Assembly: GCA_002104945.1 (NCBI GenBank)
Contig: MCFH01000017.1
Coordinates: 1-64,000, forward strand
Reading direction: 5' to 3'
Source of the DNA: Piromyces finnis
Lineage: Eukaryota > Neocallimastigomycota > Neocallimastigomycetes > Neocallimastigales > Neocallimastigaceae
Length of the DNA stretch: 64,000 bases
Shown one piece after another: positions 1-11,676 of the stretch; within the stretch, counting starts at the first letter, position 1; every line of letters starts with the position of its first letter. The notes under the pieces were generated by a model, which worked only from the letters and a program-made list of their open reading frames with translations, had not been told where the DNA came from and made no database searches. The position numbers and the translations under genes were made by a program.

Positions 1-710
1 TCGATTAGTACATATATCAACCATTTTATTTAATAAATAATATGTAATTGTATTATTATTATTATTATTAATAAAAAATGAACTTTGAATATTACTATTT
101 TTGTCTTTATCATCAAACATTTTTGATATTCTACTAATAAAATAATGAAGTATTAACCCATTATTTTATTTTGATAATATAAAATATGATGAAAATGTAA
201 TGGATATTAGTATTGAAAATAGACAATTTATGAAAATGTTTAACAAAAACAGTTTGATAGATTATAAAAATTAGCAAAAGAAAACAATAAAGATGTAATT
301 TATTATTATTTTTGATGAAAGTTTTGTAAAATTATTAACTGAAGATAATGATGATATATTTATTGAGAAGTTTATTTATAACAATTATATTTATTACAAA
401 ATATATTCCTTTATTATTTATATAAATGGAATTATATATCAGCTAATGTAGTTAATTTATTTAATATTAATGGACAGATATCAATAGATAATTATATTAT
501 AATAATTTTGTATACTAATTATTTTTATTTCAATGAAGATATAAATAATTCAAATATTGAAAAATATATTGATAAAACATTATTAATAAATACAATTATT
601 AAATACCTAGGTAAAGATAAAAAAGTATTAGAATATATTGTTAATTCATATGATGAAAAAGTAGATTGTATTAATGAATTAAGAATTCCATTATATTACC
701 CGTTTACTAT

Positions 711-762
711 AATTGAACATTGACCTTCTAATCCTAACAAATTAGAAGGTCAATGTTCAATT
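711..762. repeat. Perfect 22-bp inverted repeat with 8-nt loop
   Basis: Bases 711-732 are the exact reverse complement of 741-762, and 733-740 (CCTAACAA) forms the loop. It lies inside the decayed gene and spans the TGA at 721. A perfect arm of this length with several G/C pairs is unlikely by chance in this composition. Confidence 0.9.
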
Positions 763-2504
763 GGAAATGATGATAAAGATAATAAAAAAGCAAACATTAT
801 TTACTCTGATAAATTATGGTTAAATGATAATAGTTTTATAAGTTGTAATAACCCAACAAAAAAATTATTGTTAAATAAATATTTTTATGATCATAGAAGG
901 GTAAATATTGGATAAATTATAAAGGAAATATTACTAGAGAATTTTATGAAGAATTTTATAAATCATGCAAACTAAACGAAATATGGTATGATAATAATGA
1001 GTTATTTAATAATAGGGTTGCTCAAGATTTTTGTATGCTTAAGAGGTTTAATAATCCTAATGTTCGATATAAAAAAAATTTTGATTTCCATAGTTATCAT
1101 GCACCTTTTCGATATTGTAGATTTATGGGTAATAAATGTGCTGAAATTCTTAATAAATATTTTACTGAGAATAATATTTCTAATGTTTTAAATGATTCAA
1201 ATTATATATTTTCTATATGTCCAGAATATTATTTCATCAAATTGTATTGTATATTTATTAAATTAAGCGTTTTAGGTTTATTATTATATAAAAAAGCATC
1301 TTTAGTTATTATTACTTTTCTTGCTAAATTAATTGAAGAAGATGATAATATTTCGTTTTTTGCTACAGGCAGCTCGATTAATTTTTCAAATTCTATTGTT
1401 GAATCAGTGATTGATTATAATCATTTTGATATTAATAAAGATTTTACCAAAAACGTAGCGAAATGTGCAGGATGCAGTGTTGTTTGTAATACATTTATTT
1501 CAAGTACCTTAAAAAATCAATATTCCATTACTACATCGAAAAGAATTTCAGTTACACATTCTACAGGAGATGTTACAAGTAATTCTAATAGCTTAACAGA
1601 TGAAATCTCTTATACCATTGAAGTAGCTAAATCCTTAACAAAGAGCAATAGTTTTAGTGGTTCTAATAGTGAATTAGGTACAAATACTTTGGAAATTGCG
1701 ATTGCTATGGCACAATCAAGTTCCAATGCAGTTTCTGATGAAGGAAGTTCTTCACATAACGAAGAGTATTCCGAAAGCAACATTCACTCTATATCAAAAG
1801 AAGATAATCATACAGTAACTAATACCGAAGGAGAAACTAATGAATCTAATTGGAATGTGTATCAAGAGCATTCAGGTAAGAGAGAGCATAGTCAATTGGA
1901 TAAATCCGATTATGATTATTACAATAATCAGTATGAAGAAGTTAAAAAAAATAGATTATATTGATAAAGATAGTGAATATGAAAATAAGAAGAATAAAAG
2001 GCAAGCATATGTTAGTTTGAACAATTCCTTTGCCATGCGAAATGTTAATAAAATCAGAAGTAAAAGTAAAAAGAAAGATTTTCATCCCAAGAAGTTAACA
2101 ATCCTCTCAGAAATGATCAATCTACAACTACAAGTGTTCAATTAGAAAAGCGTATTTTACCAGCACTTTTACCAATTGCTATGGTTAGAGGTGAATTTAT
2201 TGCAAAAGCAGAGCCAAAAATAGCACCTAAATTAACTAATTTTATTGCCAATAGCAGTGTAGGTAAATATGTAGGAAAATTATTTGGAAAAGGAGATTCC
2301 AAAGGAAGCAGTGGAGGAGGAGGTAATAATGGTTTATATTCCAAAATCACCAGAAGTATCGATTCGTATTATAATGGAGTTCAAGGAAATGCAGCAGTTG
2401 ATACTAACAATATTGCAAGAGATTCAAACACCATTGCAAAAGATGCTAATAACATTTCAAGACAATCTATGTTGAATGAGCATGCAGATGCTGAAAAGAC
2501 ATAT

Positions 2505-2740
2505 AACCAAACAGAATTATGGGGACCAAAAGAATTATGATCAAATGGAGCATTGGAATCAAATGAACTATAATCAGACAGAGACTTGGAATAACTTAAA
2601 TTATCAACAAACTGAAACATGGAATGATAAAAACTATCAGCAGACGGAATATTGGAATGCCAGAAATTATGAGCAAACTGAAAAATGGAATTGGAAAGCT
2701 TTTAATCAAATTGAATATTGGAATGAAAGAAATGAGTATA
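2505..2740 (+). repeat. 33-bp tandem repeat coding for an 11-residue Trp/Asn/Gln unit
   Basis: About six to seven imperfect copies of a 33-nt unit encode WNQMNYNQTET, WNNLNYQQTET, WNDKNYQQTEY, WNARNYEQTEK and WNWKAFNQIEY. Trp-Asn opens each unit and a Q-T/I-E triplet sits near its end. A one-base frame change near 2525 splits the first unit from the rest. An 11-residue period is typical of hendecad helical repeats, so a rod-like helix is possible; that is inference. Confidence 0.75.
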
Positions 2741-3069
2741 AACAATATAAATTAGTAAATTTTAATTATGATATGCAAGAATATTTACATCAAGACAGGA
2801 AAGATCCGACCAAGTCATGGCTTTAGCTGGTACACGCTCAGTTAGTAACGCAGATGTTGAAGGATCCTCTGAAGGCAGCTCAGTAATTAACTCTAAAGAA
2901 ACATCAAGATATGATTCAAATTCATCCAGTGAAATGAATCAAGATCAAGTTACTAACAGTTATTCCGATTCCTATAGTTGAAGATGTAAAGGAAAATATA
3001 GTATAACCACTGTCAAATTACCAATTCAAGTTGAAAATTATTGTCTTTTCTTACCAATATTTCAGAAAA

Positions 3070-3180
3070 GACAATGCTCTTTCGCTGTTACGTACAGCGA
3101 CCTTGAAAGAGGGTCGCTCTGTGATGATTTAGAAAAGATACGTAAGGCTGAAGATGGGGGGGTTTCCGATCCCCCTCAGA
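3070..3180. other. GC-richer segment with nested short hairpins
   Basis: TCGCTGT (3082-3088) pairs with ACAGCGA (3094-3100) around a 5-nt loop. AGCGACC (3096-3102) can pair instead with GGTCGCT (3112-3118). CTCTTTC (3077-3083) can pair with GAAAGAG (3105-3111). A G run near 3156 faces CCCCC near 3171. The stretch also reads as the tail of the upstream decayed gene, so it may be only old coding sequence. It ends just before the decayed LINE. Confidence 0.4.
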
Positions 3181-3239
3181 ATTAAAAATTCAAAGTATCA
3201 ATTTTCTAAATTTCTAAAAATATATTTTATGAACTTAGT

Positions 3240-4085
3240 CCTTATATTTTTCCTTTAAAGACTAACCAAGTATACGGAATACTAAGAATGTTCCTTTGTC
3301 ATATCAGTACGACGTCGGCACTCTTAATTACGTTAGGTGTCTTACTAAACTGGCAATAGCAATGGAAGCAGAGTTCCATTTCAAAGGAAAGGATCCATTC
3401 CAGATTTTATTAAAAATTGATTTAAGACAATTTCCAGCAGACTTATGTTCTTTTTCCAGTTCTTTGTTACAAAAGAAAGCTTTGAAGAATTCAATTGGGA
3501 TACCATCGGGACCTGGACCCTTATTATTCTTCATTGACAGAACTATATTCCTAATTTCCTCAATAGAAATGGGATCATTAATATCCCATGTTATTTGATT
3601 GATATGATTAAATTGGAAGGCTCTTTCCCAGTAACCCCGATTTAAGCTATGATTTGTAGCATCAGATGCAAGATTTTCGTAATGTTCAGCCCAACGTTTT
3701 AATTGTTCTTGAGGAGTAAATAAATCCTTGCCATTCTTGTCCTTAAGAGTTGAAACATGAGAGGAGGAATAACTTGGTTTGGCAAGTTTTTTAAGGCCTT
3801 TCCAACCTTGTCTAAAGCTTTTATCAATAAAATGTTTACCGATAGAAACAATACTAGCTTTATAGAGATTGGATCTGAATTTACTCTTAACCTTTTTGAT
3901 AGTATTACATAAATTTTGGTATATGGAGAACTGGTTAAGATAATTATCCATTTCAGCACAATGAAGATTTGTTTATGTGTTCTGTCATAACTTTGTTGTA
4001 TATAATATGGTTATTATATGAGGATTTAGATCCTTTTTCCCAGTTAACTCAGCCATAGTCCAATCAGTCCGCTTTGTACATGATA
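3240..4085 (-). pseudogene. Decayed LINE-type (non-LTR) reverse transcriptase fragment
   Basis: The best open piece, 3951 to 3328, encodes 207 residues with the motif KNNKGPGPDGIPIEFFK, the fingers-region signature that opens the reverse transcriptase domain of non-LTR retrotransposons. The linker before it (KDLFTPQEQLKRWAEHYENL) is also typical of ORF2 proteins between endonuclease and RT. Upstream the same protein continues to about 4085 only with a frame change near 3950 and two in-frame TGAs at Trp-like positions (ADxLDYGxVNWEKG). The palm with the catalytic FADD-type motif is missing: a stop follows at 3328 and no continuation is readable. No endonuclease, poly(A) tail or target-site duplication was found. 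It is a dead, doubly truncated copy. Confidence 0.8.
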
Positions 4086-4580
4086 ATTAATGTATTTAAC
4101 ATAATGTAGTAAATTAACAAATATCATTTAAATACAATTTGTTTAAAAGTAAAAGTTTTAGAATTAGAAACAACACTGAATAAATACTATAAACTGGAGG
4201 ATTATATACAATAAAAATAATTTGCATTTTTTTTATCTTTTTTTGCTTCTTTTTTTTATTAATTTTTTTTTCTAGTTATTTAATTGAAACAAAAACAAAA
4301 TCTTTTTCTAATTAAAATGGTTTACAAGAAAAAAAAATATTATAATAAAATATATATTTTTTCTTTTTAACTATATTAAGAATTACATAATTTTATTTTA
4401 GTAAAGCTGATAAATAAATTACCATGCATTATGATAAATTATTACTTTACTTTATTTTATTACTTTTGTATATTATTAATTATTAATTATATTGGTGTTT
4501 AGTACTTCCTTTTATTAGAACTATTATTTAGATTATTTAAAAATTAAGATTTAAAATTATTTAATTATATTTAACAACTT
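4086..4580. other. AT-rich spacer, nothing recognised
   Basis: The spacer lies between the LINE remnant and the 3' end of LRR gene A. It contains T and A runs only, with no coding exon seen on either strand. Confidence 0.6.
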
Positions 4581-7519
4581 TTAATTATTATTAACAACAT
4601 TATTGTTAAATAACATTTGTTGCATATTATTGTTTTTATTTTCATTGTAGTTGTTATTATTGTTGTTGCTATAATTATAAGAATTATTATTGTTACCATT
4701 GTTAGGAACAAGGTTATTATTAATAAAATGATAATTATTATCATTATTATTATAGTTATTTGGATAATAATAATTATTATTATTATCAACATTGTTATTA
4801 TTCATATTAATCATATTATTACTATTAAGTCCATTGTTATAATATCCATTATTATAAGTCATTGTTATATCATTTCCATTATTACTATCAGGAATAAATG
4901 AAAAATTATTATTTGGAACATTGTTGTATCCATATGAGCTAAAAGCAGGATTATTCATAGTTGGTGAAAAGGAATATGAAACATTCATTGCGCCCATAGA
5001 AGATCCGAATTGATCTTGTTCAGAATATGAAGGAGGAACATCGTCAATTTTGTTCTTTGATGCGGTATTTTCAAGGTCTGCCAAATGCTTATATGACGGA
5101 CGTTCTTTATTAGCAGTAACAAGTGGTACTGTATTATGTCCGATGCTAATAGCACTTCCATTTGATAATGAATTAGCATGGCCATCTGAAATATCAGGAA
5201 TATCGTTTTTACTACTATCATTGTTATATTCAAAATTATTGTTGCTGTTACCATTATTAACCTCAGGATTATTGTTGATACTACCATTAATAAATCCAGG
5301 ATTATTATTAATGCCATCGTTAATAAATTCAGGATTAGGATTATTGTTGATATTACCATTAATAAATCCAGGATTATTATTAATGCCATCGTTAATAAAT
5401 TCAGGATTAGGATTATTGTTGATATTACCATTAATAAATCCAGGATTATTATTAATGCCATCGTTAATAAATTCAGAATTATTATTAATGTTATCATTAT
5501 TATATCCAGCAGGATTATTATTGTTGATGTTATTATTAGTAATATTTTCAAGATTACTGTTAGAATCATTGTTATTATTATTATTAGTATTGATATTATT
5601 TTCAGGCATTGGGTTGGATGATGAAATAGAATTATTATCATTGACATTCAATACTGGTGGAACAAATCGTGTTTCTTTAGTATTATATTCATTATCTTCC
5701 TTTTGATTTTTACTTTTCCAGAGGAATAAAATACAAATAATAAGAAAAATAATAATACCACCTATAATATATAATAATAAATTTCCACCTTTAGAAGGAG
5801 ATGATTTTGGCTTTTCACATTTATTAGAATAAACTGATTCTGCATCTGGATAAAATTCGCGTGGATTCTCCTTTTTAATAAGTTTTTTACATGTGCCTGG
5901 TTCATAACAAATAACATTAATATTTCTTAAATCACATTGATTCACCTGTTTGCCAAAATTTCTTATTTCGATTGATAAGTCTGGATTCCCATCAAGATCG
6001 CTAAGTTAAAATTGAAAATAAAAATTTAATCATTTAAAAAATAAATATTTCAAATTTTTAAAATGTATTAAATATATAAATGATATAAGTATGTATAAGA
6101 TATGCAAATTAAGTTGAATTTATATTTATTATTATTTAAATAAAAAAACTTACAGCTCATTTAAATTTAATTTAAATATTTCATTAGATAAACTTTTTAA
6201 CTTTGTTTGACCGATATATCTTATTTATTACAATTTAATAATTAGAAAAAGAATATATTTAGATATATACATATATTATTACAATATTTCATCATATATT
6301 TTATATTTTTTTAATATTATCATTATATTAAATAATTTTATATAGAAATATTAATAAAGGTGATTATATCTTACAATATCTCGAGATTTTTTAATTTACT
6401 AATATCATCTGGAATAGAACTTAAATTATTTATACTCATATCCCTTTATATTTTAATAAAATAGTTTGAGATACAATGTTATTATTAAGATTAAAATTGC
6501 AAAATAGTATTATCTTTTTAGCTTTTATCATAAATATACTAACAAATAATTTAAATTAGAACATTTAGTAATTGAAGAAGGAAAACCGTTAAATTCATTT
6601 TTATATAAATCTCTATAAAATAAATTTTAAAATATAAATATTAATTGTTAATATTTTTGAATTTTTTAAAACATTGGTGCTTTTTAGATAAACTATTTTA
6701 ATAGTTAATATATTATTATTTAATGATTTTTTTAATTATAATAATAATAAAAAAAAGATTGATTTATTACAATAATTCTAATGAGCATGAAGATGGGATA
6801 TCATTTGGAATAGACTTAATATTTGAATTTATAGCATGTCTATTATCAAAATAAAAATTAATAAAAGAAAATATTATTATATAATAAATTAATAAAGAAA
6901 AGGAAATAAAAGCTTTTATGTTTGTATTAATAAATATTTACAATTCTTTTAATTTTGGCATTTTAAAAAAAACAGAAGGAAGGACACCATCTTTAAATAT
7001 TTTACCTTCTAAAATTCTTTTATATTAAATAAGAATATTAAATAAACAAAATGATAAAAGAAAAAAAAAAAGTTTATTAATAATAAATACTTTTAAATAC
7101 TTTTAATAAATTTAATAAGTTTTTTTGTTTTGTTTTGTTTCAATATATTACAATTTTTCAAGATAAGGTAATTCAGGGAAAGTGCTAAAGTCAATAATTT
7201 CTGGTGAACTATTCATTCTAATTTCTCTTAAATATGAAAATCAAAAAATAGTATTTTATTTTAAAGTATTAATACTATTTATATTCAAGTAAAATGTCTT
7301 AATAAATTTAAATATTTAATATAACCCTTACATTTCTGTAACATTATTATTGTCATCACAATAGACATGATTACCCCCTTTATCTTTTGAACATTCTAAT
7401 TTTTCTCCATATTTATTAAAGAAGTTTTTTACTTTAATACAGTCTTCTGAATCAAAAATTCCTAAACCAAAAATAGATATTATATTAAGAGAAAATAAAA
7501 CGATAGAAAAAAATTTCAT
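4581..7519 (-). CDS. LRR single-pass membrane protein with Asn-rich PPxY tail (gene A)
   Basis: Eight exons join in frame to 676 aa: 7519-7332, 7226-7152, 7016-6942, 6839-6771, 6612-6544, 6443-6375, 6219-6154, 6000-4581. All introns are GT-AG and phase 2. Exon 1 encodes a signal peptide (MKFFSIVLFSLNIISIFGLG) and Cys residues. Exons 2-7 each encode one LRR of 22-25 residues, for example LDMSINNLSSIPDDISKLKNLEIL. The last exon has CDLRNINVICYEPGTC, a membrane helix at about 277-298 followed by Lys/Asn, then a long Asn-rich tail with PPSY at about 526-529. A 72-bp repeat adds near-identical EFINDGINNNPGF units. The plan resembles fungal or plant LRR receptors without a kinase; a sensing or adhesion role is inference. 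The closest relative here is gene C. Confidence 0.87.
5265..5480 (-). repeat. 72-bp tandem repeat in the tail of gene A
   Basis: About 2.8 near-identical copies of a 72-nt unit encode 24 residues of the type EFINDGINNNPGFINGNINN. The copies are almost identical at DNA level, which points to recent slippage or unequal exchange. The frame is kept. Confidence 0.85.
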
Positions 7520-9214
7520 TTTTTTTTTTTTAACTTGACTCTAAAATATTATATTATTTTCAATGGAGTATACATTAAATGTTTGAAAATTATTTATTTG
7601 TATGTAATATTTAATTCTTAAATTAATTATTAACAACTATGTGATACTATAATATATATATTTATTTTATTTTTATAAATATATATAAATTTTTATTTTT
7701 TATTTTTTATTTTTTTTTCAATTTGTTCTTTTATATATTTTTAAAATTGTTTTTCTTTTAAAAGTAAAATAAATTAGTTTTTTTAAATTAATAAAATAAC
7801 ATTTATTATTTACTTTTTTATATTTCTATGAATATTTTTCTATTTTTTATTTTTTCAATTGTTTTTTACTTTTTTTTTTTTGTAAGTTTTTAGAAAAAAG
7901 AAGTAAAACGTTTAACTTATATTATTCTATTTTCAATTTTTTGGACTTTACAATTCAGTTTGTCCGACATTAACATTTTTGATTAAAGGACTCTTTTTAA
8001 TATATATTAATTACATTTAATATTTATACTAATATATGATTAATTATATTTACATTTGTATATACATATATATATTGCGCCACAACATGACGACTAATAT
8101 TCAATTATTAATTATTATACTCTATAAATAATATAAATATATTTTGTGCTAACTATAATTAAATCTTTTTAACAATCTATATAATTCGTATATTAAAATA
8201 TAATATATATTCATTTATTCATTATTAATGATGTTACATTTAGAATTTTAATACAATAAATAAATTAAACGTTAAGTGTAACATAAACTTTTAAAGTTTA
8301 TTTGTTATTAATTTGAAAAGTTTCATTCTAATCAAAATGTATCAAGTAAACTTTATTTATTATTATTTTATAAATTATTATTTATTAAACTATTGGTAAG
8401 AAGTTAAAATGTCCAGAAAATTAAAGAAGAATATCCAAGAAAATGGATTGAAAAGAATAATAATATTTCCTTAGTAAAATGACTATCACCTATCAATTTA
8501 GTATTATGTTAAAAAAAAAATGCTTGTATTTATTTTTCTCTTTGTTTATTTGTACATTGTCTATTAGTCTATTTATCTATTTGCATCTTCGTATTCTTGT
8601 CTATTTGTTTATTTGTCTTAATAGGCATTTAAGACCAGTTTAAATATGTTATTTACTGTGAATAATGAATATATAGAGTTTATAATGTGAAAATAATGAA
8701 AATTGAAACTTTTTTTCTTTTATTTTGTGATTTATTATGTAATAACATGAATTATTTCTTGTATTTCTTCTTTTAAATAGTACACAATTAATATTATTAA
8801 TAAAATGTAAAAAAATTAAAAAAAAAAAAAAAAGTAATTGTTAATCTTTAATGAACTAAATTGTTTATGTATAAAAAAGTTTTTTTCTAATTTTTTCATT
8901 GTTTAAATAATACGTAAAGGTATTATGGTTTAGCCTTTTTTTTTTTTAATTAGAATAATAATTTATTATATTTAAATGTTTGTTAAATTTCTGGTAAATA
9001 TATTTAAAAAGTCCTTCAAAGTAAACTATTTGTAAATATTATATATGTTTAATACTTCTTCCTTTTCTTTTTCTTTTAAAAGCTAAAAAAAACAATAACA
9101 AAAAATAAAAAATAATATTATTGAATCTTTATAAGTCAATATAAATAAAAACAATATTTTTTATTTAATAACTTTGCTATTAAGAATAGGCTTAAAAAAA
9201 AAAAAAAAAAGGAA
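7520..9214. other. Divergent spacer between genes A and B
   Basis: No coding exon was seen. The spacer holds the 5' flanks of gene A (minus) and of decayed gene B (plus), and copy 1 of the ~190-bp inverted repeat at 7979-8172. The rest is A/T runs. Confidence 0.6.
7979..8172 (+). repeat. ~190-bp repeat, copy 1 (inverted relative to 14939-15126)
   Basis: It begins TTGATTAAAGGACTC and ends near CTAACTATAATTAAA. Reverse-complementing 14939-15126 gives the same order of words, including GCGCCACAA and TATTTTGTGCTAACTATAATT, with scattered substitutions and small gaps. I see no terminal inverted repeat and no open reading frame inside. Confidence 0.85.
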
Positions 9215-10790
9215 TTATTATCTTTTTATGTTTTAAAAATTTTTGGATTGAGTGCTTATCAAGAGCTTCAAAAGTTTCTTTATGGAAGTTATTATATAAG
9301 AGATACTATTAATTGTTATCATGAAAAAGAAATAAAATATGGGGATTTAGAAAAATTACAAAAATGTGTGCATTTATAAAATTGATATGATATAATTAAG
9401 TATTAAAGAGGAAAACTTTATGATTTTTCAGAATTTCTAAAGTTAACTGAACTTAATACATTGTGAATATCATATTTTGCTCCTTTTTTTGGTATAATAT
9501 AATAAAGATTTTTGTTATGAGTTAGTGCATTTAAAAATTATTAATATATATATGGTAAAATATTAAAATGAATATTAATATTTACATTATTTTTTTTTTT
9601 ATATAATTTAATAATTTTAGGAGCTTTTATCTTGGAGAAATGGAAAGCTTTCCAGAAGAAATTTTGAAAAGTTCAAATTTGAAGGCATTGTAAATAAAAG
9701 TATAAATATTATAAACTTTATATGATTGAAAAAAAAAGCATTAATATTAAACAAATTATATAGAGATCTTTCATATAATAAAGTAGGTGAAATGACAGAT
9801 AAAACTAATGATCTTAAAAATTTAGAAGAATTACAAGTTATACCTAAAATATTACAACAAAAAAATATTTCTTTATATCATTAAATAAAAATATTTTATT
9901 TCTAAAAGTATAATATAAAAATGCATTACTTTTTTTTTTTATTAAATTATTAACTGATAGTGAAATAAAAAGTTTACTAGAAAGTATTTACAATGTGAAC
10001 TTAAAATATACGTAAGTGAATATGTCCTATTTTTAATTTTAAAAGAACAACTTTATTAAAGACTATATTTTTATTTAATATTTTGGTAAATATTAGTCAT
10101 ATGAATAAAAATAGTAATTTGAAAATAGATTTCTACAAATTTAAAAATACGATTGATGGATGTACTTTTGATATTGATATTGATTGTTATCAATATGAAA
10201 AATGTTCAGCTATTTATACAGATCCTGAAAAAAAAAAAAGAAAAAGTAAAAATGAATAAGAACTTTAGAAATGCGTTATACCAGAAGATTCATCATTTTA
10301 TTATATTTTTAGTGGTGATATTGCTTTATTATTAATTATTTGCTTATTATTATTCCTTTTAAAAAGAAGTTTAAGGATGATGACTTAAATACCAGTAATA
10401 AGGAACAAAGATTTAGTTTAAATGATATGAACAATAAGAAAACTAAAGTTTATATTTATTCAGTAGATGATTCCAAAGAAACTGAGGAAGAGACAAGAAT
10501 TCCAGTTCTATTGATGTTAGCCAAAATGAAAACTTAAATCTCAATAATTTTCTACAGGACCTATATATAATGCAAATGAAATAGCAATCTCACCAATTGA
10601 AAATATAAATAATAATAATAACAACAACAACAACAGCAACAATAACGATTTCAATAACAATTTTGAAAATAATTATAATTCTCTATAAATATACACCTCC
10701 TAATTTTGTGAATACTTCTATAACTAACAATGATGCTGGATCTATACTTTTCAATTAATGAAAATTTAAATAATAATAATAATAATAAAT
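9215..10790 (+). pseudogene. Decayed LRR membrane protein gene (gene B)
   Basis: Pieces of the cluster's gene plan are recognisable in order. First is an N-terminal piece ending a signal-like segment (IFGLSAYQELQKF), then LRR-like exons around 9412-9462, 9621-9690, 9764-9832 and 9945-10011 (for example LDLSYNKVGEMTDKTNDLKNLEEL). Next comes the Cys block CTFDIDIDCYQYEKC at about 10158, a hydrophobic run LLLIICLLLFLLKR near 10325, and an Asn run near 10600-10670. It is broken: no proper start or signal peptide, a stop after CVHL near 9379, a stop after KKKRKSKNE at 10258 before the membrane helix, and further frame changes in the tail. One or two LRRs of the six are missing or unreadable. This is a dead member of the cluster. 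Confidence 0.75.
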
Positions 10791-11676
10791 GATCCATCAT
10801 TAAAGTTAATAATATGTATTCTATTTGTATTTACAAACAAATTTATAACTATTATAAATTAATATTTAATGTAATATCCTTCTTTGTGATTTGAATGTCT
10901 ATTTTTTTTTTTTTGAATTGCCATGAGGAAAACTTAAAAACTGAAAGTAATATTTCAATATTTTAAAAACCTTTTTTTTACTTTGTATAAATCAATTATA
11001 ATTAAAATTTAAAGTATTAATTTTTTTTCAATAATTTAAAAGTTAACAGTAATATAATTATTATTGATATAGAAATGCATTATATATAAAAACTAAGAGT
11101 AATATATTCTCGTTATGTTATATATCAATAATTCTTTAATCAAAAAAGTTTCTCTCTTTTTTTTTTAGTACTGGCGTTGAGCATAGAAGTAAGATCTTCT
11201 TCAATACCTAGAATATATCTATCAATATTTAGCATTATTTGTGTAACATTCTATTTAAATTAAATAATGCAACAGTAAATAAATAAATTTTTTTTTTGTA
11301 AAAAATTTAAAATCTTTTGTTATTTAATTTATCAATGTAAAAAGAGATAAAAAGTAATAACAAAACAAAAAAAAAAATAAATAAAATAAAAACAAGCAAA
11401 AAACAAGCAAAAAAATAAGCAAAAACAAAAACAAAAACAAAATAAAGCAAAATATAACTAAAATAATACAATATTAAAATAAAAATAAAAAAAAAACGAT
11501 AAACAAATAATTTTTAAAATTGTAATAATTAGTAATAGCAATAATAATAAATATTAAATGAGTATTTACTTTTACTAAAACAACAATAAAAGTGATACTT
11601 AACAAAAATATTGATATAAATTTAAAAAAATATTCAAGTAAATAAAAGTTTTTTTCTTTTTTTAAAAAAAAAAAAA
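10791..11676. other. Spacer between decayed gene B and gene C
   Basis: No coding sequence was recognised. It is A-rich with an AAAAC/AAGC-type run at 11380-11450 and a T tract followed by an A tract directly before the start of gene C. Confidence 0.6.

Larger units (their letters stand above)
190..3185 (+). pseudogene. Decayed Ser/Asn-rich gene with an 11-residue Trp repeat
   Basis: Coding-like sequence runs along one strand but only by changing frame. Open pieces lie at about 190-290, 508-720, 721-900, 912-1964, 1966-2145, 2145-2540, 2526-2826 and 2800-3185. Frame changes are seen near 290, 900, 1964, 2140, 2525 and 2810. TGA codons interrupt at 721 and 2979 where Trp would fit the surrounding sequence. 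The middle is Ser/Asn-rich with the motif SNSFSGSNSELGTN. Residues encoded at 2400-2470 form NNIARDS/NTIAKDA/NNISRQS heptads, followed by 11-residue units of the type WNxxNYxQTEx. I do not recognise the family. The many independent lesions argue for a dead copy, not introns; a few could be assembly errors. Beginning and end are approximate. Confidence 0.6.

Noticed and set aside
721-4070. TGA read as tryptophan (altered genetic code)
   Set aside because: Intact genes use TGG for Trp and contain no in-frame TGA, while the TGA-bearing stretches also have frameshifts; decay is simpler.
4617-5706. Long Leu/Ile/Val-rich open frames opposite gene A (similar ones opposite C, D and E at 13509, 15534 and 18882)
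   Set aside because: They are complements of Asn-codon runs (AAT/AAC read as ATT/GTT) and have no start context, domains or introns; shadows of the real genes.
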